Source: Janthinobacterium rivuli
GTDB taxonomy: Bacteria > Pseudomonadota > Gammaproteobacteria > Burkholderiales > Burkholderiaceae_D
DNA: 64,000 bases
Reading direction: 5' to 3'
Assembly (NCBI RefSeq): GCF_029690045.1
Contig: NZ_CP121464.1
Coordinates: 1,240,001 to 1,304,000 of the forward strand
The position numbers and the translations under genes were made by a program. Under the pieces are notes generated by a model. The model was not told the DNA's origin, did not search any database, and saw only the letters and a list, made by a program, of their open reading frames with translations. Below, piece after piece: positions 7,589 through 18,028 of the stretch (positions are counted from its first letter, which is position 1; every line of letters begins with the position of its first letter).

Positions 7589-7621
7589 GGGCAACTGTGT
7601 GAAAAAGTGTGTTTTTGTGGG
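7587..7621 (+). promoter_or_regulatory. MraZ operator: four GTG(G/T)G boxes at 10-bp spacing
   Basis: GTGGG (7587), GTGTG (7597), GTGTG (7607) and GTGGG (7617) repeat with an exact 10-bp period. MraZ is known to bind direct TGGGN repeats upstream of its own gene. The boxes overlap the -10 and the start of the transcript, so autorepression of the whole operon is the likely outcome. Confidence 0.75.
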
Positions 7622-7682
7622 AAATTTTCCCTTTTCATCGTGATGCGCAAGCGTCGCAACCCAAGCTCAAAAAAGGTCTTCC

Positions 7683-8111
7683 GTGTTTCAAGGCGCGTCC
7701 GCAATCAATCTCGATGCCAAAGGCAGGATGTCTATCCCTGCCAAGCACCGTGACGCGCTGGCGATTCAATGCGAAGGCCGTTTGACCCTGACCAAACACC
7801 CCGATGGCTGCCTGCTGTTTTTCCCCCGTCCCGTGTGGGAAAGCCACCGCCAGCAAATCGCCGCCTGGCCCATGTCGGCGCGCGCCTGGCAGCGCATCTT
7901 CCTCGGCAATGCCGTCGACGTCGAGCTCGACTCGGCCGGCCGCGTGCTGATCTCGCCCGAATTGCGCAACGCCGTTGGGCTGGCGCGCGAAGTCATGATG
8001 ATCGGCATGGGCAGCCACTTTGAAATATGGGATGCCGCCAAGTTGGCTGAAAAAGAACAGCAGGCGATCGATGCCGGCACCCCCGATGTACTTTCCAATT
8101 TTTCTTTCTAA
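7683..8111 (+). CDS. mraZ: Transcriptional regulator MraZ
   Basis: This 142-residue protein carries two AbrB/SpoVT-like repeats with the signature DAKGR (residues 11-15) and DSAGR (83-87). It forms ring-shaped oligomers that bind tandem TGGG-type boxes and repress the mra/dcw operon. The start is GTG at 7683, 6 bases after AAAAAAGG, and gives the conserved N-terminus [11 protein letters not shown]. It is the first gene of the dcw operon and sits right behind its candidate operator. rsmH follows after 9 bases. Confidence 0.96.
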   Translation: MFQGASAINLDAKGRMSIPAKHRDALAIQCEGRLTLTKHPDGCLLFFPRPVWESHRQQIAAWPMSARAWQRIFLGNAVDVELDSAGRVLISPELRNAVGLAREVMMIGMGSHFEIWDAAKLAEKEQQAIDAGTPDVLSNFSF

Positions 8112-8120
8112 GGCTCCGTA

Positions 8121-9092
8121 ATGACACAACTCACGGTGCCGGAATTTCAGCATCGCACGGTGCTGCTCGATGAAGCGGTCGATGCGCTCGACCTGTCGGG
8201 CGACCGCGCGCACGGCGTTTACGTCGACGGCACGTTTGGCCGCGGCGGCCATAGCCGATTGATTTTGTCGCGCCTGGCGCCCGACGCGCGCCTGATCGGC
8301 TTCGACAAGGATTTGCAAGCCATCGCCACGGCCGAACAGATCGCCGACCCCCGTTTCCAGATCGTCCATGACAGCTTTGCCACCATGACGGCCAGCCTGG
8401 CCGAACGCGGCGTGCAGCAGGTGGACGGCATTTTGCTCGACCTGGGCATCTCGTCGCCACAGGTTGACGACGCGGCGCGCGGTTTCAGCTTCCGCAATGA
8501 CGGACCGCTGGACATGCGCATGGATACCACGCGCGGCATCTCCGCAGCCGAATGGCTGGCGGTGGAAACCGAGCAGAATTTAGAGAAAGTGATACGCGAT
8601 TATGGGGAAGAACGGTTTGCTTTTCAGATTGCAAAGGCGATTGTTGCTGGCCGGGCAGTCCAGCCAATTTCAAGCACACGACAGCTTGCCGGCATCGTGG
8701 CAGGCGCCGTCAAGACCCGCGAGAAGGGTAAGGACCCCGCTACCCGCACCTTTCAGGCCATACGCATTTTCATTAACAAAGAGCTCGAGGATCTCGAGAT
8801 CGGCCTGAATCAGGCGTATGCCTGCCTGGCGCCCGGCGCGCGCATGGCCGTGATCAGCTTTCACTCGCTGGAAGACCGCATGGTCAAGCGTTTCTTCGCC
8901 TCGAAGGCGAACGTGGAGCAGCCTGACCGCCGCCTGCCGATCCGCGCGGTCGACTTGCCGCAGCCGGAAATGAAGCTGATTTCGAAGATGAAGCCGTCTG
9001 ACGCCGAGATCGAGGGCAACCCGCGTTCGCGTTCGGCCGTGATGCGCGTGGCGCAGCGTCTGCCCATTCCAGTCAGTGGCGGCGCCCGATGA
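8121..9092 (+). CDS. rsmH: 16S rRNA (cytosine-1402-N4)-methyltransferase RsmH
   Basis: This 323-residue SAM-dependent methyltransferase is also known as MraW. It methylates N4 of C1402 in 16S rRNA at the ribosomal P site. The SAM loop [10 protein letters not shown] lies at residues 35-44. [10 protein letters not shown] near the start, LDLGISSPQ and the late [11 protein letters not shown] motif are all hallmarks of the family. Its length is normal. The end overlaps ftsL by 4 bases (ATGA), fitting the standard dcw order. Confidence 0.97.
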   Translation: MTQLTVPEFQHRTVLLDEAVDALDLSGDRAHGVYVDGTFGRGGHSRLILSRLAPDARLIGFDKDLQAIATAEQIADPRFQIVHDSFATMTASLAERGVQQVDGILLDLGISSPQVDDAARGFSFRNDGPLDMRMDTTRGISAAEWLAVETEQNLEKVIRDYGEERFAFQIAKAIVAGRAVQPISSTRQLAGIVAGAVKTREKGKDPATRTFQAIRIFINKELEDLEIGLNQAYACLAPGARMAVISFHSLEDRMVKRFFASKANVEQPDRRLPIRAVDLPQPEMKLISKMKPSDAEIEGNPRSRSAVMRVAQRLPIPVSGGAR

Positions 9093-9358
9093 CTGGCAAG
9101 CTGTGTGTCGTGCTGTCGGCCCTGCTGGTGTGCTGCGGCCTGTCGCTGGTGAACGCGCAGTATCAGTCGCGCCACCTGCTGATCGACCTGGAACGCGCGC
9201 AAGCGCTGTCGCGCCAGCTCGACATCGACTGGGCGCAACTGCAGCTGGACCAGTCCACTTTGGGCAAGCATGAACGCATCGAATCGATCGCGCGACGCGA
9301 CCTGAGCATGACGCCGCTGACGGCGGCGCGTACGCAATACCTGACGGAGGGCGAATAA
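9089..9358 (+). CDS. ftsL: Cell division protein FtsL
   Basis: This 89-residue bitopic membrane protein has a single N-terminal membrane segment at about residues 4-22 and a Leu/Gln-rich helical periplasmic part able to form a coiled coil with FtsB. The conserved [17 protein letters not shown] block near the C-terminus is typical of beta-proteobacterial FtsL. It links the FtsQLB complex to FtsW and FtsI during septation. Identification relies on size, topology, this block and its position between rsmH and ftsI. Start and stop both overlap the neighbours. Confidence 0.92.
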   Translation: MTGKLCVVLSALLVCCGLSLVNAQYQSRHLLIDLERAQALSRQLDIDWAQLQLDQSTLGKHERIESIARRDLSMTPLTAARTQYLTEGE

Positions 9359-11136
9359 TGAAGTTGGGCGGTAATAGCAACGGCCGGGTGGCGGCATCGA
9401 AAGGCGTGCCATTCTCGAAGAACCCCGTACTGGCGGTGCGTCTGCCCGTCTGGCGTTCGCGCGTCGTGCTGTTCCTGCTGTTCTTCGCTTTCGCCGGCCT
9501 GGGCGCGCGCGCCTTGTGGCTGCAGGGCGTGTCGACGCAGTTCCTGCAAAAGCAGGGCAAGGCGCGCTATGAACGCACCCTGGAATTGCCCGCCACGCGC
9601 GGCAAGATCACCGACCGCAATGGCCAGGTGCTCGCCTCGTCCGTGCCCGTGAAAGCCATCTGGGCCATTCCCGACGACGTGCTGCAGGCGTCGCCGGAAA
9701 AGATCAATGCGCTGGCCGGCCTGCTGGAAATGAACGTCAACGAATTGCGCAAGAAGCTCGATTCGGACCGCAGCTTCGTTTACCTGAAACGCCAGGTCGA
9801 GATGGATGTGGCCGACAAGATTTCCAAGCTGGGCATCGACGGCATCGACGAACGCAAGGAATACAAGCGTTTCTATCCACAGGGCGAAGTGATGACCCAC
9901 GTGGTGGGCTTTACCAACGTGGAAGACGTGGGCCAGGAAAGCATGGAACTGGCGCAGCAGAAAACCCTCGTCGGCACCACCGGCAGCCGCCGCGTGATCA
10001 AGGACCGCCTGGGCCACATCGTCGAAGACATCGGCTTCATCCATGAACCGCATGACGGCAAGGATCTGACCCTGTCCGTCGACAGCAAGATCCAGTACAT
10101 CGCCTTCACGCAGCTGAAGGAAGCGGTGGAAAAATTCAACGCCAAGGCTGGCGGCGCCGTGGTGCTCGACGTGCACACGGGCGAAGTGCTGGCCCTGGCC
10201 AACTACCCCAGCTATGACCCGAACGACCGCCGCAAGCTCACGGGCCAGCAGCTGCGCAACCGCGTCATGACCGATACCTTCGAGCCCGGTTCGACCCTGA
10301 AGCCGATCACCGTCTCGCTGGCGCTCGACACGGGCCGGGTCAAGCCGGGCACCCTGATCGACACGGGCCCGGGCCGCTACACCATCGCCGACCGCACGAT
10401 CACCGACACCAAGCCGCATGGCGTGATCAATGTCTCCGAAATCATCGAGATGTCGTCGAACATCGGCACCTCGAAAATCGCGCTGGGCATGCCGTCGCAG
10501 GAAATGTGGGAAATGTTTACCAAGGTGGGCTTCGGCCAGCAGCCGAAATGGGGCTTCCCCGGCGCCGTGGCCGGCCGTGTGCGTCCATATAAATCGTGGC
10601 GCCCGGTGGAGCAGGCCACCATGAGCTACGGTAACGGCATTTCCGTCTCGCTGATCCAGCTGGCGCGCTCTTACATGATGTTCGCACGCGATGGCGACAC
10701 GATTCCCCTGTCATTCCAGAAGGTTAATGAACTGCCTGTGGGCCAGCAAGTAATCAAGCCGAAGACGGCCGCCGAAATGCGCGCCATGCTCGAACTCGTC
10801 GTCTCCGGCGCGCACGGCTCGGCCAAGCGCGCCCAGGTGGCCGGCTACCGCGTGGGCGGCAAGACGGGTACCGCCTATAAAGTGGAAAACGGTCGCTATG
10901 CGATGCCGCGCAAATATATCGGCTCTTTCGTGGGCATGGTGCCGATGTCGGCGCCGCGCTTCATCATTGCCGTGATGATCGATGAACCAACCGGCCCCGC
11001 CCACTATGGCGGCCAGGTTGCCGCTCCCGCTTTCGCGGCGATTGCGACCAACGCGCTGCGCGCGATGAACGTTCCGCCCGATTCCTCCGTTACCGAAATC
11101 GTGGTCCCGGCCAATGCCGGCCCGGAGGCCATGTGA
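9358..11136 (+). CDS. ftsI: Penicillin-binding protein 3, septal transpeptidase FtsI
   Basis: This 592-residue class B PBP crosslinks septal peptidoglycan with FtsW. One membrane anchor lies at about residues 33-53. The pedestal domain begins at RGKITDRNG. The transpeptidase active-site motifs are all present: S312-T-L-K315 (nucleophile Ser312), S366-S-N368 and K502-T-G504. The length is normal. The ATG overlaps the ftsL stop (TAATG), and its TGA overlaps the murE GTG. Confidence 0.97.
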   Translation: MKLGGNSNGRVAASKGVPFSKNPVLAVRLPVWRSRVVLFLLFFAFAGLGARALWLQGVSTQFLQKQGKARYERTLELPATRGKITDRNGQVLASSVPVKAIWAIPDDVLQASPEKINALAGLLEMNVNELRKKLDSDRSFVYLKRQVEMDVADKISKLGIDGIDERKEYKRFYPQGEVMTHVVGFTNVEDVGQESMELAQQKTLVGTTGSRRVIKDRLGHIVEDIGFIHEPHDGKDLTLSVDSKIQYIAFTQLKEAVEKFNAKAGGAVVLDVHTGEVLALANYPSYDPNDRRKLTGQQLRNRVMTDTFEPGSTLKPITVSLALDTGRVKPGTLIDTGPGRYTIADRTITDTKPHGVINVSEIIEMSSNIGTSKIALGMPSQEMWEMFTKVGFGQQPKWGFPGAVAGRVRPYKSWRPVEQATMSYGNGISVSLIQLARSYMMFARDGDTIPLSFQKVNELPVGQQVIKPKTAAEMRAMLELVVSGAHGSAKRAQVAGYRVGGKTGTAYKVENGRYAMPRKYIGSFVGMVPMSAPRFIIAVMIDEPTGPAHYGGQVAAPAFAAIATNALRAMNVPPDSSVTEIVVPANAGPEAM

Positions 11137-12653
11137 AGTCACTCATGACCATACAAGACATCAGTTTGTGGATCAAAACGGCTGCCCCGTCCGGGCAGCT
11201 GACGTCCGATTCGCGCCGCGTGCAGCGCGGCGACGTGTTTTTCGCCTATGCGGGCGCCACCCATTTCATCGAAGCCGCCATCGAGCAGGGCGCCGCCGCC
11301 ATCGTGCATGACGCCGTGGAGTGGAACTCCGCCTGGAGCGTGCCGCACCTGCTGGTCAGCGACCTGAAACGCTTGGCCGGCCCCGTGGCGCATGCCTTTT
11401 ACGACATGCCCGACAGCGCCATGTTCAGCGCCGGGGTGACGGGCACGAATGGCAAGACTTCGTGCGCGCTGTGGCTGGCGCAAGCCCTGGCGCGCCTCGG
11501 TGAAACATCGTCCGTCATCGGTACCCTGGGCGTGGGCCTGTGCAAGCCGCGCGGCGCCATCGAATTCGACGTCACTGGCTACACCACGCCGGATGCCGTG
11601 CTGCTGGCGCGCAAACTGGCCGCCATGCGCGCCGCCGGCGCCAAGGCCGTTGCCATCGAAGTGTCATCGATCGGCCTGGATCAGGACCGCGCGGCCGGCA
11701 TGCATTTCGACGTCGCCATGTTTACCAATCTGACGCGCGACCACCTCGACTACCATGGCGACATGGCGGCCTACGAGGCGGCCAAAGTCAAACTGTTCGA
11801 CTGGCCCGGCCTGAAAACGGCCGTCATCAACCTGGACGACGCCATGGGTCTGCGCCTGGCGCGCCACGTGGACGGCAAGCTGGCCGGCGAATATCCCGTC
11901 ATCGGCTACACCTTGCAGGATGCGGCCAGCTTGCCCGATTTGCCGGGCGTGCTGATGCTGCGCGCCAGCCAGTTCCGCAGCCGCCATGCCGGCACCGACT
12001 TCCACCTGGAGTGCGCGCTGGGCGTGGCATTGATCAAGACGCAGCTGGTGGGCCACTTCAATATCAGCAACGCGCTGGCCGTGCTGGGCGCCTTGCTGGC
12101 GCACGGCACCGGCCTGCGCGCCGCCATCGACGGCATCGAATCGCTGCAGCCGGCTCCGGGCCGCATGCAGCAGGTGGGCGGCCAGGAAGCACCGATGGTC
12201 GTCATCGATTACGCGCATACGCCGGACGCGCTGGAAAAAACCCTGGCTGCCTTGCGCCAGGTGGCGCAGGAGCGGGGCGGTCAGCTGTGGTGCGTGTTCG
12301 GCTGCGGCGGCGACCGCGATCCGGGCAAGCGTCCGCAGATGGGCGCCATCGCGCAGCTGGCCGATCACGTGCTGGTCACCAGCGACAATCCGCGCAGCGA
12401 AGACCCGCACGCCATCATCGCGCAGATCGTCGCCGGTATGCGTGCCGACGGTCCGCAGCCGCAAGCCATCGAAGACCGCGCCGGCGCCATTTTGTCGGCC
12501 ATCAAGCACGCGGCCAAGCCGGACGTGATCCTGTTGGCGGGCAAGGGCCATGAGCCGTACCAGGAAATCAAGGGCAAGAAACTGCCGTTCTCCGATGCCG
12601 ACCATGCGCAGCTGGCCCTGTCCGCGCGCCTGACGATGATGAGGACGAACTGA
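11133..12653 (+). CDS. murE: UDP-MurNAc-L-Ala-D-Glu:meso-DAP ligase MurE
   Basis: This cytosolic ligase adds meso-diaminopimelate to the peptidoglycan precursor (506 residues). The ATP loop GTNGKTS lies at residues 104-110. The DNPR motif at 418-421 marks specificity for meso-DAP rather than lysine. The start is GTG at 11133, overlapping the ftsI stop as GTGA. The strong GGAGG at 11123-11127 fits this start and is too far from the next in-frame ATG at 11145. The murF ATG overlaps its stop by 1 base. Confidence 0.96.
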   Translation: MKSLMTIQDISLWIKTAAPSGQLTSDSRRVQRGDVFFAYAGATHFIEAAIEQGAAAIVHDAVEWNSAWSVPHLLVSDLKRLAGPVAHAFYDMPDSAMFSAGVTGTNGKTSCALWLAQALARLGETSSVIGTLGVGLCKPRGAIEFDVTGYTTPDAVLLARKLAAMRAAGAKAVAIEVSSIGLDQDRAAGMHFDVAMFTNLTRDHLDYHGDMAAYEAAKVKLFDWPGLKTAVINLDDAMGLRLARHVDGKLAGEYPVIGYTLQDAASLPDLPGVLMLRASQFRSRHAGTDFHLECALGVALIKTQLVGHFNISNALAVLGALLAHGTGLRAAIDGIESLQPAPGRMQQVGGQEAPMVVIDYAHTPDALEKTLAALRQVAQERGGQLWCVFGCGGDRDPGKRPQMGAIAQLADHVLVTSDNPRSEDPHAIIAQIVAGMRADGPQPQAIEDRAGAILSAIKHAAKPDVILLAGKGHEPYQEIKGKKLPFSDADHAQLALSARLTMMRTN

Positions 12654-14083
12654 TGCGCACGACCCTGACAGAACTGATGCCATCGCTGCAAGGCGCGCAG
12701 CTGACGGGCGACGCCGTTTTTGACGGCGTCTCCACCGACAGCCGCAGCGCCCCAGCCGGTTCGCTGTTCGTCGCCCTGCGCGGCGAGAGTTTCGACGCCC
12801 ACGATTTCCTGGACCAGGTGGCCGCGCGCGGCGTCGCCGCCGTGGTGGTCGAGCGCTTGCCTGAAGGCTGGGACAGCGGCAAGGTGCCGGCCATCGTGGT
12901 GGCCGATACCCTGGTGGCCTTGGGCCGCATCGCCAATCACTGGCGCGGCCGTTTCAATGTACCCGTCATCGGCGTCACCGGCAGCAATGGCAAGACCACC
13001 GTCAAGGAGATGATTTCGTCCATCCTGGCGGCGGCCTTTGGCGAAGAGGGTAGGCTGGCCACGCGCGGCAACCTGAATAATGAAATCGGCGTGCCATTGA
13101 CCCTGTTCCGCCTGAGCGAGCAGCACAAGGCGGCCGTCATCGAGATGGGCATGAACCATCCGGGCGAGATCGCCCGCCTGGCCGCGATTGCCGCGCCGAC
13201 GCTGGCGATGGTCAACAACGCGCAGCGCGAGCATCAGGAATTCATGCATACGGTGGAAGCCGTGGCGCGCGAGAACGGCGCGGCGCTGGCAGCCTTGGCC
13301 GACGACGGCGTGGCCGTCTTCCCGCATGGCGATGAATATACGCCCGTGTGGCGCGAACTGGCCGGCGCGCGCGCCGTCATCACCTTCGGCCTGTCGAAAG
13401 AAGCGGACGTGAGTTGCACGCACCGCGCGGCCGAGGATTTTGGCAGCGACCTGTTCGTCAGCGTACGCGCACCGGACGGCAGCTTGCGCCAGTTCTTTGT
13501 CGGCTTGCAGGCGGCGGGCGAACACAATGTGCGCAATGCGCTGGCGGCCGTGGCATGCGCGATCGGCGCCGGCATCGCGCCAGAACAGATTAAGCAGGGC
13601 CTGGAGGCGTTTTCTCCCGTGAATGGCCGCCTGCAGAAAAAACGTGCCGCCAACGGCGCCACCATCATCGATGACACGTATAACGCCAATCCCGATTCGG
13701 CGCGCGTGGCCATCGATGTGCTGGCGCAGGCAGCGGCACCGCGCATCCTGGTGCTGGGCGAGATGGGCGAAGTCGGCACGCAGGGGCAGCAGTTCCACGA
13801 AGAGATCGGCGCTTACGCCGCCGCCAAAGGCATCGAACACGTGCTGGCGACGGGCGGCCTGGCGCGCCATCTGGTCAATCCGGCGCAGGAAGCCGCGAGC
13901 CAGGAATCAGGCACGGTCGTGGAGTATTTCGAACAGTTCGACGGTTTGCTGGCGGCGCTCGATGCGCATTTGTCCGGCCGTTCGGATGCAACAGTATTAA
14001 TCAAGGGCTCCCGTTTCATGAAGATGGAACGGGCCGTGCAGCATTTGATTGGTTCAAACAACAATAACAAGGAAGCTCACTAA
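12653..14083 (+). CDS. murF: UDP-MurNAc-tripeptide-D-Ala-D-Ala ligase MurF
   Basis: This 476-residue cytosolic ligase adds the D-Ala-D-Ala dipeptide, the last step of UDP-MurNAc-pentapeptide synthesis. The Mur ligase layout is clear: an N-terminal UDP-binding domain (VSTDSR, residues 26-31), the ATP loop GSNGKTT at 110-116, the [10 protein letters not shown] block and the C-terminal [13 protein letters not shown] motif ([11 protein letters not shown]). TGATG joins it to murE, and mraY starts 2 bases after its stop. Confidence 0.96.
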   Translation: MRTTLTELMPSLQGAQLTGDAVFDGVSTDSRSAPAGSLFVALRGESFDAHDFLDQVAARGVAAVVVERLPEGWDSGKVPAIVVADTLVALGRIANHWRGRFNVPVIGVTGSNGKTTVKEMISSILAAAFGEEGRLATRGNLNNEIGVPLTLFRLSEQHKAAVIEMGMNHPGEIARLAAIAAPTLAMVNNAQREHQEFMHTVEAVARENGAALAALADDGVAVFPHGDEYTPVWRELAGARAVITFGLSKEADVSCTHRAAEDFGSDLFVSVRAPDGSLRQFFVGLQAAGEHNVRNALAAVACAIGAGIAPEQIKQGLEAFSPVNGRLQKKRAANGATIIDDTYNANPDSARVAIDVLAQAAAPRILVLGEMGEVGTQGQQFHEEIGAYAAAKGIEHVLATGGLARHLVNPAQEAASQESGTVVEYFEQFDGLLAALDAHLSGRSDATVLIKGSRFMKMERAVQHLIGSNNNNKEAH

Positions 14084-14085
14084 TC

Positions 14086-15261
14086 ATGCTGCTCTGGCTC
14101 GCTCATTATTTCCAGGACGACATTGGCCCACTGCGGGTCTTTAACTTCATCACGTTCCGCGCCGTCTTCGCCACCTTGACGGCGATCCTGATCGGCCTGT
14201 GCGCCGGTCCCGCCGTGATCCGCATGCTCACGCGCATGAAGGTCGGCCAGGCCGTGCGTACGGACGGCCCGCAAACGCATCTGAAAAAACACGGCACCCC
14301 CACCATGGGCGGTGTGCTGATCCTCATCGCCATCGGCATTTCCACCTTGCTGTGGGCCGACCTGTCGAACCGCTTCATCTGGCCCGTGCTGATCGTCACC
14401 CTGGGCTTTGGCGCCATCGGCTGGGCCGACGACTACCGCAAGGTGGTGCACCAGGATCCGGAAGGCATGCGCTCGCGCGAGAAATACTTCTGGCAGTCGC
14501 TGATCGGCCTCGCCGCCGCCTTTTACCTGGCGTTTTCCGTCTCCATCTCCGAGCCCAATGCCGGCCAGGTGTGGAATCTGATCTACGCCTGGGTGCAATC
14601 GGGCTTCGCCATGGACTTGCCGCCGAAGGCCGATCTGATCGTCCCGTTCTTCAAGACCATCAGCTATCCGCTGGGCGTGTGGGGCTTCATCGCGCTGACC
14701 TATTGCGTCATCGTCGGCACCAGCAACGCCGTCAATTTCACCGACGGCCTCGATGGTCTGGCCATCATGCCAACCGTGATGGTGGGCACGGCTCTGGGCC
14801 TGTTCGCCTATCTGACGGGTAACGCCACGTATGCGCGCTACCTGTTCATCCCGCACATTCCTGGCGCCGGCGAGCTGGTGATCTTCTGCGGCGCGCTGGC
14901 CGGTTCCGGCCTGGCCTTCCTCTGGTATAACACGCACCCCGCGAAAGTGTTCATGGGCGACGTGGGCGCGCTGGCACTGGGCGGCGCATTGGGTACCGTC
15001 GCCGTCATCGTGCGCCAGGAAATCGTCCTGTTCATCATGGGCGGCATCTTCGTCGTTGAAACGCTGTCCGTGATCATCCAGGTCGTCTGGTTCAAGTACA
15101 CCAAGAAGCGCTTTGGCGTTGGCCGCCGCGTCTTCCTGATGGCGCCATTGCATCACCATTTTGAACAAAAAGGCTGGAAGGAGACGCAGGTTGTCGTGCG
15201 TTTCTGGATCATCACCATGATGCTGGTGCTGCTCGGCCTGACCACCTTGAAGCTGCGCTGA
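14086..15261 (+). CDS. mraY: Phospho-N-acetylmuramoyl-pentapeptide transferase MraY
   Basis: MraY makes lipid I on the inner membrane from UDP-MurNAc-pentapeptide and undecaprenyl phosphate. The 391-residue protein has about ten membrane segments and the catalytic motifs WADDYRK (Asp115, Asp116), NFTDGLDGL (217-225) and, near the end, APLHHHFE. An insert with a short extra hydrophobic loop around residues 155-185 is usual in beta-proteobacteria. It abuts murF, and its TGA overlaps the murD start. Confidence 0.97.
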   Translation: MLLWLAHYFQDDIGPLRVFNFITFRAVFATLTAILIGLCAGPAVIRMLTRMKVGQAVRTDGPQTHLKKHGTPTMGGVLILIAIGISTLLWADLSNRFIWPVLIVTLGFGAIGWADDYRKVVHQDPEGMRSREKYFWQSLIGLAAAFYLAFSVSISEPNAGQVWNLIYAWVQSGFAMDLPPKADLIVPFFKTISYPLGVWGFIALTYCVIVGTSNAVNFTDGLDGLAIMPTVMVGTALGLFAYLTGNATYARYLFIPHIPGAGELVIFCGALAGSGLAFLWYNTHPAKVFMGDVGALALGGALGTVAVIVRQEIVLFIMGGIFVVETLSVIIQVVWFKYTKKRFGVGRRVFLMAPLHHHFEQKGWKETQVVVRFWIITMMLVLLGLTTLKLR

Positions 15262-16817
15262 TGATGTACGACGCTAAAACCGCACTGGTACTGGGCCTCG
15301 GGGAGTCAGGCCTGGCCATGGCCCTGTGGCTGGCCCGCAGCGGTGCGACCGTGCGGGTAGCCGATACAAGGGAAACCCCGGAGCGCCTGGCAGCCTTGCA
15401 GGCCGCCGTGCCGCAGGCGCAGTTCATCGCCGGCGCCTTCACGGCCGACCTGCTCGATGGCGTCGACTTCGTCGCCGTCAGCCCTGGCCTGGCACCTGGC
15501 CGCGAACTGGCGGCAATCGCGCCGGCCGCAGTTGAAAAAAATATCCCCGTGTGGGGCGAGATCGAACTGTTCGCGCAGGCGCTGGCCGCGCTCAAGGCGG
15601 AACGCGGCTATGCGCCGAAAGTCATCGCCATCACGGGCACGAATGGCAAGACGACCGTCACCAGCCTGGTAGGCCTGCTGTGCGAACGCGCGGGATTGCT
15701 CACGCGCGTAGCCGGCAATATCAGCCCGGCCGCACTGGACGTGCTGCGCGAAGTGCTCGATGCCGAACCGGCGCCGCAGCCTGTGGCTGAAGGAGAAGAA
15801 GCCGCCGAAGCCGTCGCCAGCACCTTGCCGCAGGCGTGGATCCTGGAGCTATCGAGCTTCCAGCTGCACACGACGTTCAGCCTGCAGGCCGATGCGGCCA
15901 CGGTCTTGAATCTGTCGCAGGACCACCTGGACTGGCATGGCGACATGGCGGCCTACGCTGCCGACAAGGCGCGCATCTTCGGCGACCAGACCGTGCGCAT
16001 CCTGAACCGCGACGATGCGCTTGTGATGCACATGGCCGATCCGCTGGCCGAGACGATCACCTTCGGCACGGGCGAGCCGGCGGAAGTCGACAGCTTTGGC
16101 CTGGTGAATGAACGGGGCATCTTCTGGCTGGCGCAGGCCGTGCCCAGCGAAGAAGTGATCGAGAAAAAACGCAGGAAGAACGATCCGGCGCCGGAACCGG
16201 TGCCGACGATGGCGAAAAAACTGATGCCGGCCGACGCGCTGAAAATCCGCGGCCAGCACAATGCCGCGAATGCGCTGGCGGCGCTGGCCCTGTGCCGCGC
16301 CATCGGCTTGCCATTCGCGCCGCTGCTGCATGGCTTGCGCGAATACCAGGGCGAGCCGCACCGCGTGGAACTGATCACGGCCGTCAATGAAGTCGAGTAT
16401 TACGACGACAGCAAGGGCACGAACGTGGGCGCGACGGTAGCCGCCCTGTTTGGCCTGGGCAAGGCGTTTGGCGGCGCGGAACAGCGTCTGGTGCTGATCG
16501 CCGGCGGCGACGGCAAGGGGCAGGATTTCTCGCCCCTGGCCGAACCCGTGTCGCGCTACGTGCGCGCCGTGGTGCTGATCGGGCGCGATGCGCCAGCCTT
16601 GCGCGCGGCGCTTGAACCGTCCGGCGTGGACATCGTCGACTGCGCCAGCTTGCCGGAAGCCGTCAAGCGCGCCAGCAGCCTGGCGCTGGCCGGCGATTGC
16701 GTGCTGCTGTCGCCAGCATGCGCCAGCCTGGACATGTTCAAGAACTATGCGCACCGCGCGCAGGTGTTTGTTGACGCCGTGCGCGACATCGCCCTGGAAA
16801 ACGGACAGGATATCTGA
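15261..16817 (+). CDS. murD: UDP-MurNAc-L-Ala:D-Glu ligase MurD
   Basis: This cytosolic ligase adds D-glutamate to UDP-MurNAc-L-Ala. Motifs seen are LGLGESG near the N-terminus (UDP site), the ATP loop GTNGKTT (126-132), SSFQL and NRDD. At 518 residues it is about 80 longer than the E. coli enzyme. The excess lies in an Ala/Glu-rich insert at about 163-190 and a lysine-rich, charged insert at about 295-320, both probably surface loops. It overlaps both neighbours by 1 base (ATGATG at the mraY end, TGATGG at the ftsW end). Confidence 0.95.
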   Translation: MMYDAKTALVLGLGESGLAMALWLARSGATVRVADTRETPERLAALQAAVPQAQFIAGAFTADLLDGVDFVAVSPGLAPGRELAAIAPAAVEKNIPVWGEIELFAQALAALKAERGYAPKVIAITGTNGKTTVTSLVGLLCERAGLLTRVAGNISPAALDVLREVLDAEPAPQPVAEGEEAAEAVASTLPQAWILELSSFQLHTTFSLQADAATVLNLSQDHLDWHGDMAAYAADKARIFGDQTVRILNRDDALVMHMADPLAETITFGTGEPAEVDSFGLVNERGIFWLAQAVPSEEVIEKKRRKNDPAPEPVPTMAKKLMPADALKIRGQHNAANALAALALCRAIGLPFAPLLHGLREYQGEPHRVELITAVNEVEYYDDSKGTNVGATVAALFGLGKAFGGAEQRLVLIAGGDGKGQDFSPLAEPVSRYVRAVVLIGRDAPALRAALEPSGVDIVDCASLPEAVKRASSLALAGDCVLLSPACASLDMFKNYAHRAQVFVDAVRDIALENGQDI

Positions 16818-18028
16818 TGGCCTTCCAACTGCCCTTCAGCTTTGGTTCCGGCTCGGCTGCCAAGCCGCTGGATAGCCGCGCGCGGCAGTCGAAGATGATG
16901 GACTATGACAAGCCGCTGGTATGGGTCGTTCTGCTACTCATGTTGCTGGGCATGGTGATGGTGTATTCGGCGTCGATTTCGCTGTCGGATGCGCGCAAGT
17001 TCGCCGCCTACACGAACAATTATTTCGTCGTGCGCCAGGCGCTGTTCATCGGTATTTCGATCATTGTCGGCGCGCTGGTGTTCCGCATCCCCGTCGCCAC
17101 CTGGCAAAAGATGGCGCCGTGGCTGTTCATCGGCACCCTGGTGCTGCTGGTGATGGTCTTGATACCGGGCCTGGGCGTGTCGGTCAATGGCGGTCGCCGC
17201 TGGCTGAACCTGCCGGGCCTGCGGCCGCAGCCGTCCGAGCTGATGAAGGTGGTGATGGTGCTGTACGCGGCCGACTACACGGTGCGCAAGCAGGAATACA
17301 TGCACAAGCTGACCAAGGGTTTCATGCCGATGGCGCTGGCCGTCAGCTTCGTCGGCCTGCTGCTGCTGATGGAGCCCGACCTCGGTGCTTTCGGCGTGAT
17401 CGTCTGCATCGCCATGGGCATTCTGTTTTTGGGCGGCGTCAACGCCATCTGGTTCGGCGGCATCGGCGCCATGCTGACGGCGATCTTCGTCACCATCATC
17501 GCCTTGTCGAAATTCCGCCGCGAGCGGTTTTTTGCGTATCTCGATCCGTGGCAGGAAGACAATGCGCTGAACAAGGCGTATCAGCTGACGCACTCCTTGA
17601 TCGCCTTCGGGCGCGGCGAGCTGTTTGGCGTGGGACTGGGCGGCAGCGTGGAAAAGCTGCATTACCTGCCCGAAGCGCATACGGACTTCTTGCTGGCCGT
17701 GATCGGCGAGGAACTGGGCCTGGTCGGCGTGCTGGTCGTGATCGGCATGTTTTACTGGATTATCAAGCGGGCGTTCGACATCGGCCGCCAGGCGATCGCC
17801 ATCGACCAGACCTTTGCGGGCCTGACGGCGAAGGGCATCGCCATCTGGATCGGCGTGCAGACCTTCATCAACATGGGCGTGAACCTGGGCCTGCTGCCGA
17901 CCAAGGGCCTGACCTTGCCCTTGATGAGTTATGGCGGCACGGGCGTACTGATTAACTGTATCGGCCTGGCGATCCTGCTGCGCATCGACTACGAAAACCG
18001 GATCCTGATGCGCGGGGGCCGGCTATGA
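16817..18028 (+). CDS. ftsW: Septal peptidoglycan glycosyltransferase FtsW
   Basis: This SEDS-family polymerase has about ten membrane segments in 403 residues. It polymerises lipid II at the septum as the partner of FtsI. Family marks are GGRRWLNL, the LxxMEPDLG stretch in mid-protein, the long periplasmic loop ending [18 protein letters not shown], and the C-terminal [10 protein letters not shown]. The cytoplasmic N-terminus of about 30 residues is polar. It overlaps murG by 4 bases (ATGA). Confidence 0.96.
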   Translation: MAFQLPFSFGSGSAAKPLDSRARQSKMMDYDKPLVWVVLLLMLLGMVMVYSASISLSDARKFAAYTNNYFVVRQALFIGISIIVGALVFRIPVATWQKMAPWLFIGTLVLLVMVLIPGLGVSVNGGRRWLNLPGLRPQPSELMKVVMVLYAADYTVRKQEYMHKLTKGFMPMALAVSFVGLLLLMEPDLGAFGVIVCIAMGILFLGGVNAIWFGGIGAMLTAIFVTIIALSKFRRERFFAYLDPWQEDNALNKAYQLTHSLIAFGRGELFGVGLGGSVEKLHYLPEAHTDFLLAVIGEELGLVGVLVVIGMFYWIIKRAFDIGRQAIAIDQTFAGLTAKGIAIWIGVQTFINMGVNLGLLPTKGLTLPLMSYGGTGVLINCIGLAILLRIDYENRILMRGGRL

